NCBI GenBank assembly: GCA_036365145.1 | Contig: JAEOAD010000015.1 | Span: 9,045,501 to 9,109,500 of the forward strand | From: Orientallactaga sibirica | Lineage: Eukaryota > Chordata > Mammalia > Rodentia > Dipodidae | Length of the DNA stretch: 64,000 nucleotides | Direction of reading: 5' to 3' | Part shown: positions 24,256 to 36,214 of the stretch, in pieces | How positions within the stretch are numbered: position 1 is the first letter of the stretch | Layout of the letters: every line of letters starts with the position of its first letter | Position numbers and translations under genes: made by a program | Notes under the pieces: model-generated | The model's input: only the letters and a program-made list of their open reading frames with translations | Databases searched by the model: none | What the model was told of the DNA's origin: nothing

Positions 24256-24475
24256 ATTTTATTGATTTTTTTTTAAGTAAGAACTCTTTATCTCAGAGAG
24301 AGCTATACAGAAGTAGGCAGGTAGAGAGAGAGAGAGAGAGAATAGGCCAGTGCAAATGAACTCCAGATGTGTGCGCCCCCTTGTGCATCTGCCTTACATG
24401 AGTCCTGGGGAGTGGAACCTGGGTCCTTTGGCTTCGCAGGCAAGCACTTTAACTGCTAAGACACCTCTCCAGCCC
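24256..24475 (-). mobile_element. B2-like SINE, type I, minus strand
   Basis: A (GA)n run (24323-24341), 'cccccttgtgcatctgcctt', 'ggcttcgcaggcaagcactt' and 'gacacctctccagccc' are in reverse-complement order. Confidence 0.9.
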
Positions 24476-24590
24476 TTATTGAAAAATTTTATGCATGTAT
24501 ATGATTATTTTCATCATAATCCCCCTCCATTACCTTCTCTTGACCCTCCCTCCCCTTCACATTGAGAAATGCTTCTCAATTAGTCGCCAA
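24476..24590 (-). repeat. short L1 3' end, minus strand
   Basis: 'atgcatgtatatgattattt' and a C-rich run 'ccctccctccccttcac' resemble the starts of the other minus-strand L1 3' UTRs here. Confidence 0.45.
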
Positions 24591-25469
24591 TTAAAGTCAG
24601 TGGGTTACATTCACACACAAAAGGGAACATCAAAGTAAAATAGCTATCATTATTTCTAACTTTTGACATTGTTTTATACTTAGAAATAATTTACATACAA
24701 TTGATAGTGTTAAAGGAATCTGAATTTGATATATTTTCACTTTAACAGTGACTTTTATATCACACTATGTTTTCATGTTACTAGTTAATGAATGCTTATT
24801 TATTTTGATTTGAAAAAATCTCTTCAGTTTAATTTGTAAGTCAGGTCCACTGGTTATATAACTGCAATGAAATATAACTATCACCTAAAGAAAGCTACTA
24901 TTTCTCCAAGAAATTCTTTCTCTTTCTATTTATGAAGGACAGCCTGGTAAGATATAACATTATTGACTGACAGCCTTTGCTTATTTTCATAGTATATACA
25001 AAATATACATGCCATTCTCCAGGTCTGCTGGGTTTATGTTGAGAAATCCACTGACAGTCATATGGGTGAAGGTTTGTTTTTGACATGCTGCTCTTCTTTG
25101 CACACTTGTTAAGTTCTTATTTTACCCTTGACTTTCTAGAGTTTAATTATAACAGGTCTCAATAAGATCTTTTTATACATAATTAGTTTGAGCCTCTTCA
25201 GCCTTCATGCATATGGATAGTCATTTGTCTTTATAGATTTGGAAAATTTTCTGTTATAACTGCTTTAGTAATATTTCTATCCTTCCTCTGTCAATGCTGT
25301 GTCTTAAACTACCAAACGCATATATCCAGTGCCATCATGGTATCCCATATATCCTATGGAATTTTCATATAAATATATATGTATATATAATATATATATA
25401 TATTTGTTTCAATATTGTGATGGAATTCTTCTCTGTTTATTTTTTTGAATCCCACAGTTCATCGATTTC
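24591..25469. other. unique DNA with (TA)n tract
   Basis: A (TA)n-rich run at 25370-25403. No other recognised feature. Confidence 0.45.
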
Positions 25470-25855
25470 CCTAGATTAGCCATCTAGTAAGCTCTAGGTT
25501 ACGTGAGAGACCCTGTCTCAAAAAGTAAGGAGGAAGCCAGGCATGGTGGCACATGCTTTAATCCCAGCACTCAGGAGGGAGGCAGATGTAGGAGGATCGC
25601 TGTGAGTTCAAGGCCACTCTGAGACTACATAGTGAATTCCAGGTCAGCCTGGGCCAGAGTAAGACTCTAGCTCAAAAAATCAAAAAATAAAACAAAACAA
25701 AACAAAAAAGTAAGGAGGAAAACAACTTAGGAGTACACAGCATTGACTTCTGGCCTTCACATGTGCGTAAGCACCTGTAAACAGGCATGTGGCATATATG
25801 AACATGAATATATATATGCACATCACACACACACACCCCAAAAGTAACTGCAAGA
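25470..25855 (+). repeat. B4/RSINE-like remnant split by a B1
   Basis: 'gagaccctgtctcaaaa' on the left of the B1, and 'cagcattgacttctggcctt' plus 'acatgtgcgtaagcacctgt' on its right, follow the order of rodent B4-type SINEs. The tail is (CA)n at 25826-25840. The B1 inserted into it. Confidence 0.5.
25536..25704 (+). mobile_element. B1 SINE, plus strand
   Basis: Flanked by the 16-bp duplication aaaaagtaaggaggaa at 25520-25535 and 25705-25720. The body is near full length. Confidence 0.96.
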
Positions 25856-26349
25856 TGGACTGCATTTGTAAGATGTCACCACAAGATCTGTAACTATAAA
25901 ATTATTACAGGGAAAAACTTCTTGACATTGCTCTTAGCAATATTTTTAATATGACCTAAATTGTACAGGCAACAAAATTAGAAAATTGGATTATATAAAA
26001 CTAAAAATCCTTCTGCACAACCAAGAAAGCAATCAACAGAGAGACAAGACACACTAAGGAGTGAGGGGAATTATTTGTAAACCACAAATCCAGTAACAGT
26101 TGTTAAAACCTAAAATATATAAGCAACTCAAGCCACTCAATAATAAAAAAAAGCAGAAAACAAACAGATAAAAACCCACAAACACTTTTTTTAAATACTG
26201 GAGTAAAGATTCAAATGCATACATCTCAAAAGAAGTACAAGCAGCAGCCAGCTATGTGGAAAATATTCAGTAACATTAATTGTCAGGGAAAATGCAAAGA
26301 AAAAAATCCAGTGTAAGGACACTTTATAATTGTTTGAGTATTATTAAAA

Positions 26350-26548
26350 AGACAAAAGAGGGCTGGAGAGATGGCTTAGTAGTTAAGGCACTTGCCTGAA
26401 AAGCCTAAGGACTCATGTTCAATTCTCCAGGTCCCACATAAGCCAGACTCACACAAGCGCACAAGATCGCACATGTGCACAAGAGGCACATAAGTCTGAA
26501 GTTCAATTGCAGTGCCTGGAGGCCATGGCACACCAATTCTTTCTCTCT
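26350..26548 (+). mobile_element. B2-like SINE, type I
   Basis: The head 'ggctggagagatggcttagt' inserted into the old L1. Its tail abuts a second SINE. Confidence 0.92.
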
Positions 26549-26573
26549 ATCCTCATTAGAAAAGGCAGTCTGG

Positions 26574-26838
26574 GGCTGGAGAGATGGCTTAGCGGTTAAG
26601 GCGCCTGCATGCTAAGCCTAAGAACCTGGTTCCAATCTCCAGGTCCCATGTTTAGCCAGATGCAAAGTGATGCAAGGGCGCAATGTCGCACTTGACCACA
26701 AGGGGGCGCACACATCTGGATTTTGTTCACAGCAGCTGAGAGACTGCTGGTGTGCCCATCTCTATCTGTCTCCCTCTTCCTCTCTGTCTCTCTCTGTGTC
26801 TCTCTCCAAAAATAAATAAAATAATTTTAAAAATTTAA
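26574..26838 (+). mobile_element. B2-like SINE, type II, adjacent to the previous one
   Basis: A clean type II copy ('gcaatgtcgcacttgaccac', 'aaaaataaataaaataat'). Short matching flanks 'aaaaggcagt' occur before 26574 and after 26840. The pair shows both subtypes side by side. Confidence 0.93.
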
Positions 26839-27239
26839 AAAAAGAAAAAAGGCAGTTTGTTGAGCTTGCTTCCAAAAAAATATTGGAGAACATGTGGGGA
26901 AAAATAAATTTTGTACATTCTTGGTGAAATAAACATTAGAATAGACATCATGGAGAAAATATTGAGATTCTTCTATAACAGTATTATAGTATTATTTAGC
27001 AATTCCACTACTATGAATATATACAAATTAAGTGGGACCATTGCTAAGTTGGTGATGCATGGTATCTCCTATAATGGTACAATGAGAAAAACTATAAGCA
27101 AACATGAATAGGAGAGTGGAACAGAGACACTGGGAGATCTCGTTTTGATCTAGAAGACATATTGGAGATTACCTTCTCCCGATATGTACACATTGTTAGA
27201 GCTTTTTCTAAAACATCATAAAGACAATTTTTCTCACCT

Positions 27240-27600
27240 CTTTTTACTATTCCAGAGAGAAACTGATAATTCCATGCAATTGTCCTCATCAATTTTAAAT
27301 GATTCTACTAAAAAGTTTCTTCTAATCTTGAGTACACATCTGTTTCCATACAATTGCCACATATTAGTCACAATTCTGCCTGTTGGATCCAAACCAGAAG
27401 CTAGCTTGCTTCCTGTTCCACATGACAGCACATCAAATATTTATTGACAGTTCACATGTCATCAGTGTTTTCTTCAAGACAAACTCCCTCTGGTCCTAGC
27501 TGTCTCAGAATCAATGAAGTATAGCCACACAGATGATGTTTCTCTCATTTTCAAAGCCACCAACACCTGTTTCAGTTGCTATATGGTAGCGAAATAAATA
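27240..27600 (-). repeat. CR1/L3-type LINE 3' remnant, minus strand
   Basis: 'aaaaagtttcttctaatctt', 'ttccacatgacagcacatca', 'aatatttattgacagttcac' and 'tcatcagtgttttcttcaag' follow the reverse complement of ancient mammalian L3/CR1 LINE ends. Recognition is from memory. Confidence 0.5.
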
Positions 27601-27830
27601 AAATCCTGGTCAGCCTTTCACCTGGGTTTCCCTAGCATCTAAGGAGCCATCTCCCTAGTATCTATGGAGAGATGGATGACTCATTTTCAAAGTAATACAG
27701 TTGTTCTAATAGTCACTTGTTCCCCATTTTTTCTCATAGCATGTATAGGTTGGCTCTACACAATCATAGCATTAATGGTTTTTAAATACGAAGGACTTTT
27801 GGTAACATAAGAATCATTTACATTGTTGCT

Positions 27831-27900
27831 TCATTCACTACTCATAGAAGCCTTGTCCTCATCTTATGCAAAAGAAGAAGTTGAGCCTCAGAAAGAATAA
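27831..27900 (+). repeat. possible MIR fragment
   Basis: 'tcctcatcttatgcaaaaga' then 'gttgagcctcagaaag' resembles the central core of MIR. Short and uncertain. Confidence 0.3.
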
Positions 27901-27904
27901 ATGG

Positions 27905-28105
27905 GGCCTGGAGAGATGGCTTAGCATTTAAGGCACTTGCCTGTGAAGCCTAAGGACCCAGGTTTAGTTCCCCAGTACCCATGTAAGCCAGATGCACAAA
28001 ATGGTGCATGTGTCTGGAGTTCGTTTACAATGACTAGAGGTCCTAGTCTCAATCTCTCTTTGTCTCTCTCTCTTTCTTAAATAAATAAAATATATTTTTA
28101 AAAAT
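27905..28105 (+). mobile_element. B2-like SINE, type I
   Basis: 'ggcctggagagatggcttag', 'ccagatgcacaaaatggtgc' and a CT tract followed by 'aaataaataaaatat'. Confidence 0.92.
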
Positions 28106-28189
28106 TAAGGGAATAAATGACACATGTTATTGATCACAAGAACATAAGATTTGCCTTATAATTCTAAACACTCTTTTTAATTTAATTTA

Positions 28190-28428
28190 ATTTTATTTAT
28201 TTATTTATTTTAATTTTATTTTATTTATTTATTTATTACAAAGAGAAAGAGAGAGGAAGAGGCAGATAGAGAGAGAATGGGTGTGCCAGGGCCTCCAGCC
28301 ACTGCAAATGAACTCCAGACTCATGTGCCCCCTTGTGCATATGGCTTACGTGGGCCCTGGGGAATTGAACTAGGGTCCTTAGGCATCACAGAAAAATGCC
28401 TTAACCTCTAAGCCATTTCCTCAGCACC
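28190..28428 (-). mobile_element. B2-like SINE, type I, minus strand
   Basis: A long (TTTA)n tail at 28150-28220 precedes 'gggcctccagccactgcaaa', 'cttgtgcatatggcttacgt' and 'taagccatttcctcagcacc'. Confidence 0.92.
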
Positions 28429-28439
28429 CCAAAAACTCT

Positions 28440-28984
28440 TTTCATACCAGTTTTATTATATCTACCATTTCCCGGCTCTGTTTCAGAGCATGTTCTGTTC
28501 TGTTTCAGAAATGACAAAAAGATGGAAAACTCCACCAGATCTGAATCCAATTTATGCTCTGAGGGTGTGTACTTTAGTTGTGACTGATCCTGGGGTTATG
28601 CATTTAGTGAGGAAGGACAGAATGCTTAGCATTTTTATTATACATGCCATTCCTCTCTGGCAGTAACACATACACTCTTTACATTATGCAGATGTGTTTC
28701 CTCTGGCCTCTCATTATTTTAGTGAGTCAAGTCTAGCAAAGGTCAATGTCTTTATCAGCAATAGGGGGTCATCATTATTATGATGTGACAAAACCTCCAG
28801 CCTGTTAGCTGTCACTGTCAGCTGTAGATTGTGATCCAGCCTTGCTGGCCCCAACAGCACCATGTTGTTCCTCCTTCAGAACTGCCCACAAGAAAGAACT
28901 TCTTTCTTTAATACTTGAACGTGGATCCACCTGCTTCTCCAAATGCCCAGAAGAATCTCTGCCAGATGTTTTCAAGGGTCATTA
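28440..28984. other. unique DNA, nothing recognised
   Basis: Less AT-rich than its surroundings, but with no open frame or repeat that I can support. Confidence 0.45.
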
Positions 28985-28998
28985 GATCACAACTTTCT

Positions 28999-29242
28999 TT
29001 TTTTTTAATATTTATTTATTTATTTTGAGAGAGCAAGAGAAAGAGGCAAAGAGAGAATGAGTGTACCAGGGTCTTCAGCCACTGTGAACAAATTGTAGAT
29101 GTGTGTGCCCCATTGTACACATGTGTGACATTGCTTGCTTGTGTCACTGTGCCTCTGGCTTACATAAGACCTGGAGATTTGAACATGAGTTCTTATGCTT
29201 CACAGGCAAGCCCCTTAACCACTAAGCCATCTCTCCAGCTCA
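28999..29242 (-). mobile_element. B2-like SINE, type I variant, minus strand
   Basis: Flanked by ga(t/c)cacaactttct at 28985-28998 and 29243-29256. The middle has an extra 'cacatgtgtgacattgcttg' segment, a longer variant of type I. Confidence 0.93.
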
Positions 29243-29637
29243 GACCACAACTTTCTAGCAAATTTCTCTACTTTCTCTACTTCTTCCCTCTCCTAGCACT
29301 AATGTACCAACACACCTGCATTTCCATTCTTGGGGAGACAACACACTATACAAAGTCTGGACTGCAGCCCTCATCTTTCCAATTGTGAAACTTTCAAACT
29401 AAGAGATATTCTCAACACTACTGCACATTATAAACAAGTCCTTCTCTGTGCCTTTCAGTTGGGCATGCCATCATTGCCCATAAACAAACTCAAAGTTGCC
29501 ACTATCACATCCAAATAAATTTCTCCCCATGCTTACCAAAGCATTTCTTTTAAATTTTATATTTAGGCATGCTTTCATTTGACACACAGGTATAGCAGGA
29601 AACTGTTTGTTGAAATAAAATTAAGAAGACAAAAAAT

Positions 29638-29911
29638 GGGCTGGAGAGATGGCTTAGCAGTTAAGGCACCTGACTGCTAAGCCTAAGAATGCTGGTTCCA
29701 ATCTCCAGGTCCCACGTTTAGCCAGATGCAAAGTGACGCAAGGGTGCAATGCCACACTTGCCCACAAGGGGGCACACACATCTGGATTTAGTTCACAGCA
29801 ACTGAGAGACTGCTGGCACACCCAGCTCTATCTGTCTTCCTCTCTCTTCTCTATCTGTTTCTCTCTGTGTCTCTCTCCAAAAATAAATAAAATAATTAAA
29901 AAAATTTTTAA
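29638..29911 (+). mobile_element. B2-like SINE, type II
   Basis: Flanked by aagacaaaaaat at 29626-29637 and 29912-29923. A full type II body with 'gtgcaatgccacacttgccc'. Confidence 0.95.
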
Positions 29912-29923
29912 AAGACAAAAAAT

Positions 29924-30825
29924 AAGATTCTTCTTGTCAAAATAAGAAAAAGATCCATGTATTTAAAAGATGAATACCTGGTGTAATTTTCAAATGTTGA
30001 ATCTGATTTTCAATTGTAATTAACATAGTTATAGATCTTATCTTTTTCTCTACATTGATTTAATAGTCATACTACATTTATTAAGAGTACAGTATGAAAT
30101 AAACTGGCAAAAACATGAAATACCACTATTTTAAAATTATAACCATTTTGGTTTTCTGATGATAAATTCATATGAGAGATTTTTATGGTATATCCTTTTT
30201 GCAGAAAAATACAACTGAAATTCATTGAGGTGAGTTAGGCTTCACAAGGTCATACACCTCCTTAATTTCTGAGACAGAATTAGAATCTTGATTTGCAACT
30301 TTGTTCTGTACACTAATCACACAAACGTCTGACCACCATGGTATATGTGAATGGCTCCTTAACATTGGAGTCCCTGTCCCATTAGACCGCTGGAGTGTTT
30401 TGTTTGTTTCATTCTGGAAATGTCCAAACAGCAATGGATCTTCTTATCACAAACTTTGGGGAAGTTCTACAATGGATTGAAGAAGGTAGCAATGGAATTA
30501 TCTTTTAAGAATGTTTACAATGCATGCAAATTGAGAAAGGATGTTTTAGGAATGGTCCCAACGAAAGAATTAAGGGACCACTTGAGGGTTAGTGAGCATA
30601 TCAGTTTATGCAGAAGAGCAGTGGCAATGGAGAGGGAAATTATCCAGAGTGTCAAATATGGGACTCTTGTACATTTTCTGGAGAGAAAGTAATGACCAAA
30701 TGAAATGAAATCAGTGCGGAGTTGTGGGGTGATTAGCCAGAGCACAGGAAACATCAGCAATACTATTGTAGCATCTTGCTAGAATCTGAATTGCTGTCAA
30801 GTTTTTTAGCTGACCCATACTAGCT
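29924..30825. other. unique DNA, possible MIR piece
   Basis: 'gtcatacacctccttaattt' then 'acagaattagaatcttgatt' at 30240-30310 recalls the 3' part of MIR. A plus frame at 30420-30692 (90 codons) has no recognised pattern. Confidence 0.35.
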
Positions 30826-30826
30826 G

Positions 30827-31165
30827 TGGAAGTTTGAATGTAAATAGTCGCACATAGCCTCATATCTTCATTATGGAGCTTTGTAGTCAACCCCTAGCTG
30901 CTGAAGCCTGTGGGAGGTGTGTCACTGGAGATGGACCCTCTGGGTGTTCAAAAGTTCACACTTGCTGATACTGCCACTGATATGTGACTGTGAGAAACTA
31001 TGTGACAAAATATGATGCCCTGGCTGCCTGCTCTGCCATGTTTTCCCTGCCATGAGCACATTTCCTCTTGAAACCCACAGCCTGAAATAAACTTTGTCCT
31101 CCCATAAGCTGCTTTTGGTTGGGTATCTTGTCCAAGAAACAAGAAGGCAACTGCTATACTAACCA
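30827..31165 (+). repeat. MaLR-type solo LTR
   Basis: It starts 'tgtggaagtttgaatgtaaa' and contains 'cctgaaataaactttgtcct' (poly-A signal AATAAA) and 'cccataagctgcttttggtt'. It ends 'aagaaggcaactgctatact'. This order is familiar from rodent MaLR/ERVL-type LTRs. No second copy or interior sits beside it. Confidence 0.55.
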
Positions 31166-31325
31166 TTGGGATTTATGTAATCTTGATATACAATGGCAAA
31201 TGCACATTCTTTGTGTCTTCTAAACAAAGCTAATAGTCATATCTTTGAATGCAATTTTTCTAATGGAAAAAAAATGTATTGTCTGAGCAGTAATACAGTT
31301 CAGACTTAGGAGCCATGTACTTATG

Positions 31326-31690
31326 GGTGTGATAAAATGCTGGGAAGAAGATTCTAAAGGAAGATAGATTTATATCAACTCACAGATTCAGAACAGATAG
31401 AGTTTTTGGTGGGCTGATTCAATTGTTTAGGACCTGAAGTAAGGCAGAATATCATGTTGGTAGAAATCTTTTCAGATGAGGCTACTCACCTCATGGCCAA
31501 TAGGAACAAGGTGGGGACAATAATAAAATAGACTCTTTAAAGGTAACTTACGGTGACCAACTTCTCCAACCTGTCCCCCCGCAAATAATGTCATCATATT
31601 ATGAGCTGATCAAGGTATCAATCCATCAATCAAGTCAGATCAGGAACCATAAGCTGTTTTGATAACAATTCATAGCCATAACAAACAGAT
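31326..31690 (+). repeat. diverged copy of repeat Y
   Basis: 'gtgataaaatgctgggaaga' and the downstream 'ccaacttctccaacc' and 'gaaccataagctgt' loosely follow the order of repeat Y. Low similarity. Confidence 0.35.
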
Positions 31691-31699
31691 TAGCATTCA

Positions 31700-32845
31700 G
31701 ATTTGTTCTGGAATATGATTCCAAGATGGTGACAGTAGTAGCTTTGCATGGACCAATGAAGAGGGAATCTGAGGCTCTATGCATTATGCAGTGTAGCCCT
31801 TATAATAAAAAAAGAAAGAAATTGATATGTTCAGACATAAGAAATTTAAGGGGTTGAAAACCAGAGACAAGTAAAAATAAAAAAAAAGACTCAACTCATC
31901 TTTATTCTCTAGTTCTACTTCTTACTTCCCCAGGACAGGCTCCATTGATTACTCAGGCACCATTACTAATTTAGAGCAGATTTGACACAACCAAGGCATG
32001 TGGTTCAAAGCAGATGCAGTTTTACTGAGCTTCAGGAGTGTGCAAATGACATGCAGACTGTCGCCAGGAAGAAACACATGGACAGGGACCAAAACTCAGG
32101 GAAGAATTCTACGTCTTCATATTCTGCTCAATGTAGGCCAGTAACTTAGGGATTTAAAGCAGTGTATAAGCCCTACAGGGAAGAAGGAAATCCAATGTAC
32201 TCCAAAACCAAATTATAAGGTAGTAAGGTTCAATTTACATAAATACATGGATTAACTCATCTGAGAATGGGGTTCAATTGTCACCTTTGGGAAAATCAAA
32301 TCTGTCATATTAATAACAAGAGTATTAAGATGATCCTGCTATTCAAATGCTAATCACAATAAGGGCTTTTCTGTGTGTTATCAAGCAAAAATAAAACATT
32401 TTTCTAATAGAAAGATTCTGCAAACTTTATAATACCTTTCAAGCCTTATTAAAAGTATTCACATATTTAAATAAAATTAAATGCCAACCTAATTGCCTCA
32501 GGCAGATCTTTCTCCATGTGAGGTGGCTTTACCCTGAGTCCCTTCCAAACAATGGTGCAAGTGAGATTTCATAGACATTTGTCTCTCATGACACCTTAGA
32601 AATTGAATTCATGTTACATGGATGTATTGGCTTAATGATTCAGAGGCCATAAGCACGTGTTTCACACTAATCACTTAGGCCATGTAACTGTGTGGAAGAG
32701 TGTTAATATTAAAAAACAAGAATAAAAAAAAAATTCTAGGAGACAGATTTATTTCTGAAGACAAGACTATCAAGCCCTTTACCAAAGCAGAACTATCAAT
32801 ATCAGTCTTTTCTTAGAGTATTACAGTCCTAATCGTTCAGGTCTT
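31700..32845. other. unique DNA, nothing recognised
   Basis: No gene or repeat identified apart from short A-rich runs. Confidence 0.45.
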
Positions 32846-33242
32846 TTAGAAACAAGTAACATTAGGCTTACAAATGTATTCCTCATCCTGTACAGGAAAA
32901 GAATCAGACTTAGACTCATATTCTGAGCTCCAAAAAGATTTGGTTCCACCTCCTAACCTAGGCTTGAGCACTTTGAAATGTTCTGCAAAGTCTGTGGATT
33001 TATTCTCATCTGTATATAAAGTGAATTCATCAGGATTGTGAACACTTGCTGGGAAACGTCCAAATTCCCAATCTCTGTGGTTTAACATGACAGGCAGATT
33101 CCTTCTTATTCAGGCCACAGCCAGCTGGCTCCTTATCAAGTGGATGCTGGTTCTTTCCATCTTGCATTGCCTCTCTACCAGAGGGCCTTCTCACAGGTCT
33201 CAATGGATTGTTCAAATTCACTGAGCCACCCAGTATGGACAT
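32846..33242 (-). pseudogene. possible frameshifted coding relic, unknown family
   Basis: Two overlapping minus frames, 33242-33030 then 33088-32846, together give about 130 codons of balanced, charged protein-like sequence (pieces such as REAMQDGKNQHPLDKE and FTLYTDENKSTDFAEHF). A shift near 33060-33090 would join them. Tandem stop-free frames in AT-rich DNA can arise by chance. I see no splice sites, start context or poly-A tail that would prove a gene or retrocopy. Confidence 0.3.
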
Positions 33243-33344
33243 GAGAAAAGACTGAATGACACTGTATTAACTGCATAAAATGACTGATTATTGATAAGGT
33301 TCAAGAAGTGAGATTTCATATGGGCACATAGAAATAATGGCAGA

Positions 33345-33613
33345 ATATATATATTTTTTATTATTTTATTATTTTTTATTTATTTTTTGGAGAGAGACAC
33401 AGAGAGGGAGAGGGAGACAAATAAAGATGGGCATGCCAGCAGTCTCTCAGCTGTTGTGAATGAAATCCAGATGTGTGCACCCCTTGTGGGCAAGTGCGGC
33501 TTGCACCCTTGCATCACTTTGCATCTGGCTAAACGTGGGACCTGGAGATTGGAACTGGGTTCTTAGGCTTAGCAGGCAGGCACCTCAACAGCTAAACCAT
33601 CTCTCCAGCCCCA
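33345..33613 (-). mobile_element. B2-like SINE, type II, minus strand
   Basis: A (TTTA)n tail is followed by 'gcatgccagcagtctctcag', 'gcatcactttgcatctggct' and 'accatctctccagcccc'. Confidence 0.94.
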
Positions 33614-33619
33614 GGATAT

Positions 33620-34959
33620 ATTTTTAATAATCCAGCTAAATTATCATTTCACCAAGAAAAGTCATACATAGACATATGTTTAATCCAGCCATTACAGTGA
33701 GTGTCTAATCTTTGTCTCTTCCTTGGGCCTTAAGTTGAACCTCTGCCATCCCTTTCTCTGTGCCAAAGAATACCTAGTTAACTGGAAGGGTGTATGTGTG
33801 TAAAAACACAGGCATTCATTACAGTAGGAATGCCACAGACATGGACTCTGAAAGTTCTGTCCCCTTCCACTTCCTCTTAGCTTCTTGCTTTAGCACCAGG
33901 GATTCCCTAAGCAGCTCACTAACCCTGTACTTGTCCTCTCTTGGGCTTCCTCCAAAAATATGTGTTCCAGTAATATTCTTTACAAGGAGAATAAATGATC
34001 AAATATTCAAAATAAATTGAATAAAGAATTAACAATTTGTAATTGTCTAGTCAGTACTAAAAACTGTAAAGATATAAATTTCCCTTAATCTAATTATCCT
34101 TTTCATGAACATTTAAAGAAATCATTCAATGGAAGAAGAACATTATATAAATAAGCATATTCATAACAGTGTAAGCTACAATAATAAAAAAGAAAAGGAA
34201 ATGTCCACATGTCCATTTTAAGCTTTCATTTACTTGATGAGGTTTAATAAAATGATTAGAACAATATTAAATTGCTCCAAAGAACTGTTTTTATCACTAT
34301 TTTAATGCAAGTAGAAGATTAAATATTTCTTTCACACAGAATTAAGTAATATATTTTTAAAAAAACAATTCCCTTATTGAAATGAGGAAATGACAGATAA
34401 TTTCTTTATTCAAACATCATTTAATAAAAATTTGCTACATAAACTTCTCAATAATTAAAACATTTCTACCATATGAATGTGGGAGGCAAAACATATAATT
34501 TATTTTTCATTCTGAAAAAAAAATACCAGTTCACATCATTAGCATATATTATCTAGAATTTTCTATTTCAGTTGTATGTTATTGCTTCTCATTACATTGC
34601 ATTTCTCTTACCCAAGTCCACTCCCAAATCTTATCTTCCTCTTTCTTCATCCTATCACCTTCTCTCCAGAATCATCTGACTGACTACTTCTAGAACATCA
34701 GAGTCAAATTTTTGACTACTGGAGAGAGCCACAGGTTAGGATGGTCTTGAAGTCCTCAGGGAGTGGTAGTTTGCAAGGTCTTTCCTAGAATCTAGAAGGT
34801 CTATATTGTTAAATACTTTGCATGAGATCACAGTCTAACTCCCCCTTCCTAGCTATGGAAGTGATGATTTATGGAAAATGGAAGTAAAAGAGGAAGGAAA
34901 GACAAAAGGAGCTGCTGCCTCTGGATCTAAGGATTAGATGAGCTAATTAATGTGCTCTT
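33620..34959. other. unique AT-rich DNA
   Basis: About 1.3 kb without a recognised feature. Confidence 0.45.
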
Positions 34960-34974
34960 AGAAAATTACTTGGC

Positions 34975-35237
34975 TGGCTGGAGAGATGGCTTAGAGGTTA
35001 AGCGCCTGCCTCCTAAGCCTAAGAATGCAGTTTCCAATCTGCAGGTCCCACTTTTAGCCAGATGCAAAGTGACGCAAGGGCACAATGCAGCACTTGACCA
35101 CAATCTGGATTTCGTTTGCAGCAGTTGAGATGCTGCTGGAGTGCCCATCTCTATCTGTCTTCCTCTCCCTCTCTCTCTCTGTCTCTCTCCAAAAAAAAAA
35201 AAAAAGAAAGAAAGAAAGAAGAAAAAAAAGAAAAAAG

Positions 35238-35269
<32 letters not shown>

Positions 35270-35319
35270 ATAAAAGAAAAGAAAAGAAAAGAAAAGAAAA
35301 GAAAAGAAAAGAAAAGAAA
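34975..35319 (+). mobile_element. B2-like SINE, type II, with expanded AAAAG tail
   Basis: Flanked by agaaaattacttggc at 34960-34974 and 35320-35334. The body is slightly shortened (no 'aagggggcgc' block). Its A-rich tail has expanded into (GAAA)n and (GAAAA)n from about 35191 to 35324. Confidence 0.95.
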
Positions 35320-35325
35320 AGAAAA
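35191..35325 (+). repeat. (GAAAA)n purine microsatellite
   Basis: About 130 bases with only A and G apart from one T, mostly GAAAA units after 35245. It grew from the SINE tail, as the target duplication lies beyond it. Confidence 0.95.
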
Positions 35326-35334
35326 TTACTTGGC

Positions 35335-35953
35335 ATATTGCATGTTATTTAATGTGCTAGCTCTTTCCTGATGATATTAATTCTGAAAGAGATAGTGGTG
35401 CCACTTAACTATAAGTGACACATGTAAACTTCTTCAGCATTCTAGCCTCTTTTCTACAAATGTTTCCTCTGATGACGAGAATCTGTTTTTTTTTTTTTTT
35501 TTATCCACTTTAACTTTGTTAATCAACCTATGAAATCACTTTTATCTTTCTGACTATGGTTTCATACTTTCTTTAAGTTTTGTCATCTAATTCCCAGCTA
35601 TTTCAACAATATTTCTAGAGGTTTAAATATATGCAACTCCCAAATATTCTTGGAAGAAGATAATCTTCTCCAGCCCATTTTAAAACCTTGAGCTGTTAAT
35701 ATTTCTTTACTTCTTTCATTTTCAACCAAACTTTAATTGTTGCATCCATATGTTTTTTTGTACAGTCTTTAATAAACCCCAAATAGGCCAGATAACTCAG
35801 CTAAATCACTGAATCTTTTAAACTAAAATTACAAAGAGCTTCAAATCAACAAAAGATACTTTCCATGACCTACTTATTGAGCTCATCTGTTAAATTGTTG
35901 TAAGTGTATGATGACATATTATTCACATTTATTTTATTTAAAATTTTATTCTT
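35335..35953. other. unique DNA, nothing recognised
   Basis: Contains an 18-base poly-T run at about 35487-35502, but no recognised repeat. Confidence 0.45.
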
Positions 35954-35967
35954 AAAAATATGGACCT

Positions 35968-36200
35968 ATGGGCTGGAGAGATGACTTAGAGGTTAAGGCG
36001 TTTGCCTGCGAAGCCAAAGGATCCCAGTTCGATTCTCCAGGACCCACGTAAGCCAGATGTACGAGGAGCACATGCATCTGGAGTTCGTTTGCAGTGGCTA
36101 GAGGCCCTGGCATGCCCATTCTCTCTCTGTCTGCCTCTCTTCTATCTCTCTATCTCTCTGCTTACAAATAAATAAATAAAAATTTAAAAAATAAAAAAAT
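35968..36200 (+). mobile_element. B2-like SINE, type I
   Basis: Flanked by aaaaatatggacct at 35954-35967 and 36201-36214. Its head retains 'gcgaagccaaaggatcccag' and 'gttcgattctcc', a good match to a tRNA-type B box. Confidence 0.96.
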
Positions 36201-36214
36201 AAAAATATGGACCT

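Larger units (their letters stand above)
25858..27085 (+). repeat. old L1 ORF2 3' part, split by two B2-like SINEs
   Basis: 'ttggattatataaaactaaa', 'tcttctgcac'-like text and 'caaagaagtacaagcagc'-like text follow the L1 ORF2 C-terminal order. After the SINEs it continues with 'gaacatgtggggaaaaataa' and 'ttagcaattccactactatg'. It is much more diverged than the three large L1s, so it is an older family member. Confidence 0.7.

Noticed and set aside
30420..30692. 90-codon plus frame
   Set aside because: No recognised family, no conserved motif, and an overlapping minus frame of the same length; not enough support.
35085..35371. Several Lys-rich or Phe-rich open frames
   Set aside because: Translations of the GAAAA microsatellite, not genes.
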